The position numbers were made by a program, and so were the translations under genes. Shown here piece by piece: positions 63,391 through 64,000 of a stretch of DNA of 64,000 nucleotides. Origin of the DNA: Nereocystis luetkeana. Taxonomy: Eukaryota > Sar > Phaeophyceae > Laminariales > Laminariaceae. The stretch is from contig JARUPZ010000007.1 of assembly GCA_031213475.1 (NCBI GenBank), positions 5,265,586 through 5,329,585 on the forward strand, written 5' to 3'. Within the stretch, counting starts at the first letter, position 1. Each line of letters begins with the position of its first letter. Below the pieces are notes generated by a model. That model saw only the letters and a program-made list of their open reading frames with translations, was not told the DNA's origin and did no database searches.

Positions 63391-63830
63391 TGTACTCGAT
63401 GTCATGCATGGCCGCAGTCGTATGTACGACCAAAGACCCTCGCACCCCTTCGTACAATACCGGGACGGAGAACGTCGGATTTTCACCGACCAGGCAGACA
63501 TTGCTTGCACCAAGCGCGAAACGCCGTGAGGTGTTCGGCGAGTCGCATGAAGGGTGAGAGCTGCATCCTATTAATACCAAGAACTGCTTGTGAGACGGAC
63601 TTGCATATGGGTATAACAGCTTCAATGAGTTCATGTCATTTCCGTAGTGGCCACTTCCAGAGACGGCAATGGGGATACTATGTAACTGCCTCTTGGGTGC
63701 CTTACAATAAACACTACCTGGTACGTGATATGATAAATTCCCTTGAGCGGAGTAAAGGCTCTCCGCCAAGCAATGATATATAACTCGATCGCCAGCAGTG
63801 ACTTGACCGCCAGAAAAAGAAAAGGAAAAA
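63391..63830 (+). mobile_element. Element A copy carrying both micro-insertions
   Basis: Colinear with 22391-22890 up to GACCGCC plus an A-rich run. It has TATTAATA at 63569-63576 and TACCTGGTA at 63715-63723, where sister copies lack these bases. Confidence 0.85.
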
Positions 63831-63852
63831 AGAGACGGGGCGGGGGGGAGGG

Positions 63853-64000
63853 GGTCATGCGTAGCCGTAGTCGTATGGCCATAGACCCCTCGCATGCCTG
63901 CGCTGCCGGAACGGAACATGTCGGGTTTTCACCGACCAGGTAGAAAATACTTGCACCAAACGCGAAGCGCCCAGAGGTGTTTCGGCGAGTCGCATGAAGG
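63853..64000 (+). mobile_element. Element A copy running off the window
   Basis: GGTCATGCGTAGCCGTAGTC through the hairpin core to TCGCATGAAGG at the window end. Confidence 0.8.

Overview
The window is a eukaryotic nuclear segment with long, repeat-filled introns. It holds three protein genes and one resident DNA transposon. Exon order, junction phases and protein alignments were worked out by hand against remembered EFTUD2/Snu114 and nucleoredoxin proteins. The organism looks like a stramenopile, plausibly a brown alga. That is an inference from about 21 short exons spread over 38 kb, GC-rich exons, introns of 0.5-8.6 kb full of microsatellites and poly-C/poly-G tracts, and the gene content. 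No database search was possible.

Layout. Positions 1004-38817 (+) carry 21 exons of EFTUD2/Snu114, the U5 snRNP GTPase; only the acidic N-terminal exon(s) lie left of the window. Its last intron (30108-38688) is 8.6 kb and contains a 4266-bp Tc1/mariner/IS630-like transposon (31774-36039) with inverted ends, a TA target duplication, a DDE transposase and a coiled-coil N-terminal exon. Positions 38818-42236 are intergenic and repeat-rich. Positions 42237-47178 (-) encode a 417-residue protein with a signal peptide in four exons. Positions 47179-51838 are intergenic. Positions 51839-63052 (-) carry ten exons of a nucleoredoxin (NXN) whose first exon lies to the right. EFTUD2 and the two minus-strand genes converge.

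The non-coding sequence is the most unusual part. It contains (i) a structured ~480-bp dispersed repeat, called here element A, with more than a dozen copies, two of them split by tRNA-headed SINEs; (ii) element B, ~95 bp, ending in GAGTAC plus a C-tract; (iii) short inverted-repeat families P, Q and T, where T shares its ends with the autonomous transposon; (iv) many micro- and minisatellites; and (v) two very short motifs, TACCTGGTA (33 exact copies counted by hand) and TATTAATA (about 22 copies). In one element A copy both motifs are small insertions relative to sister copies, each duplicating a TA. I read them as candidate scars of a TA-targeting mobile element. There is no sign of a bacterial operon, a CRISPR array or rRNA.

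Functionally, EFTUD2 is a core splicing factor and NXN a cytosolic/nuclear redox regulator. The third gene is probably secreted and of unknown role. Nothing suggests that the three act in one pathway.
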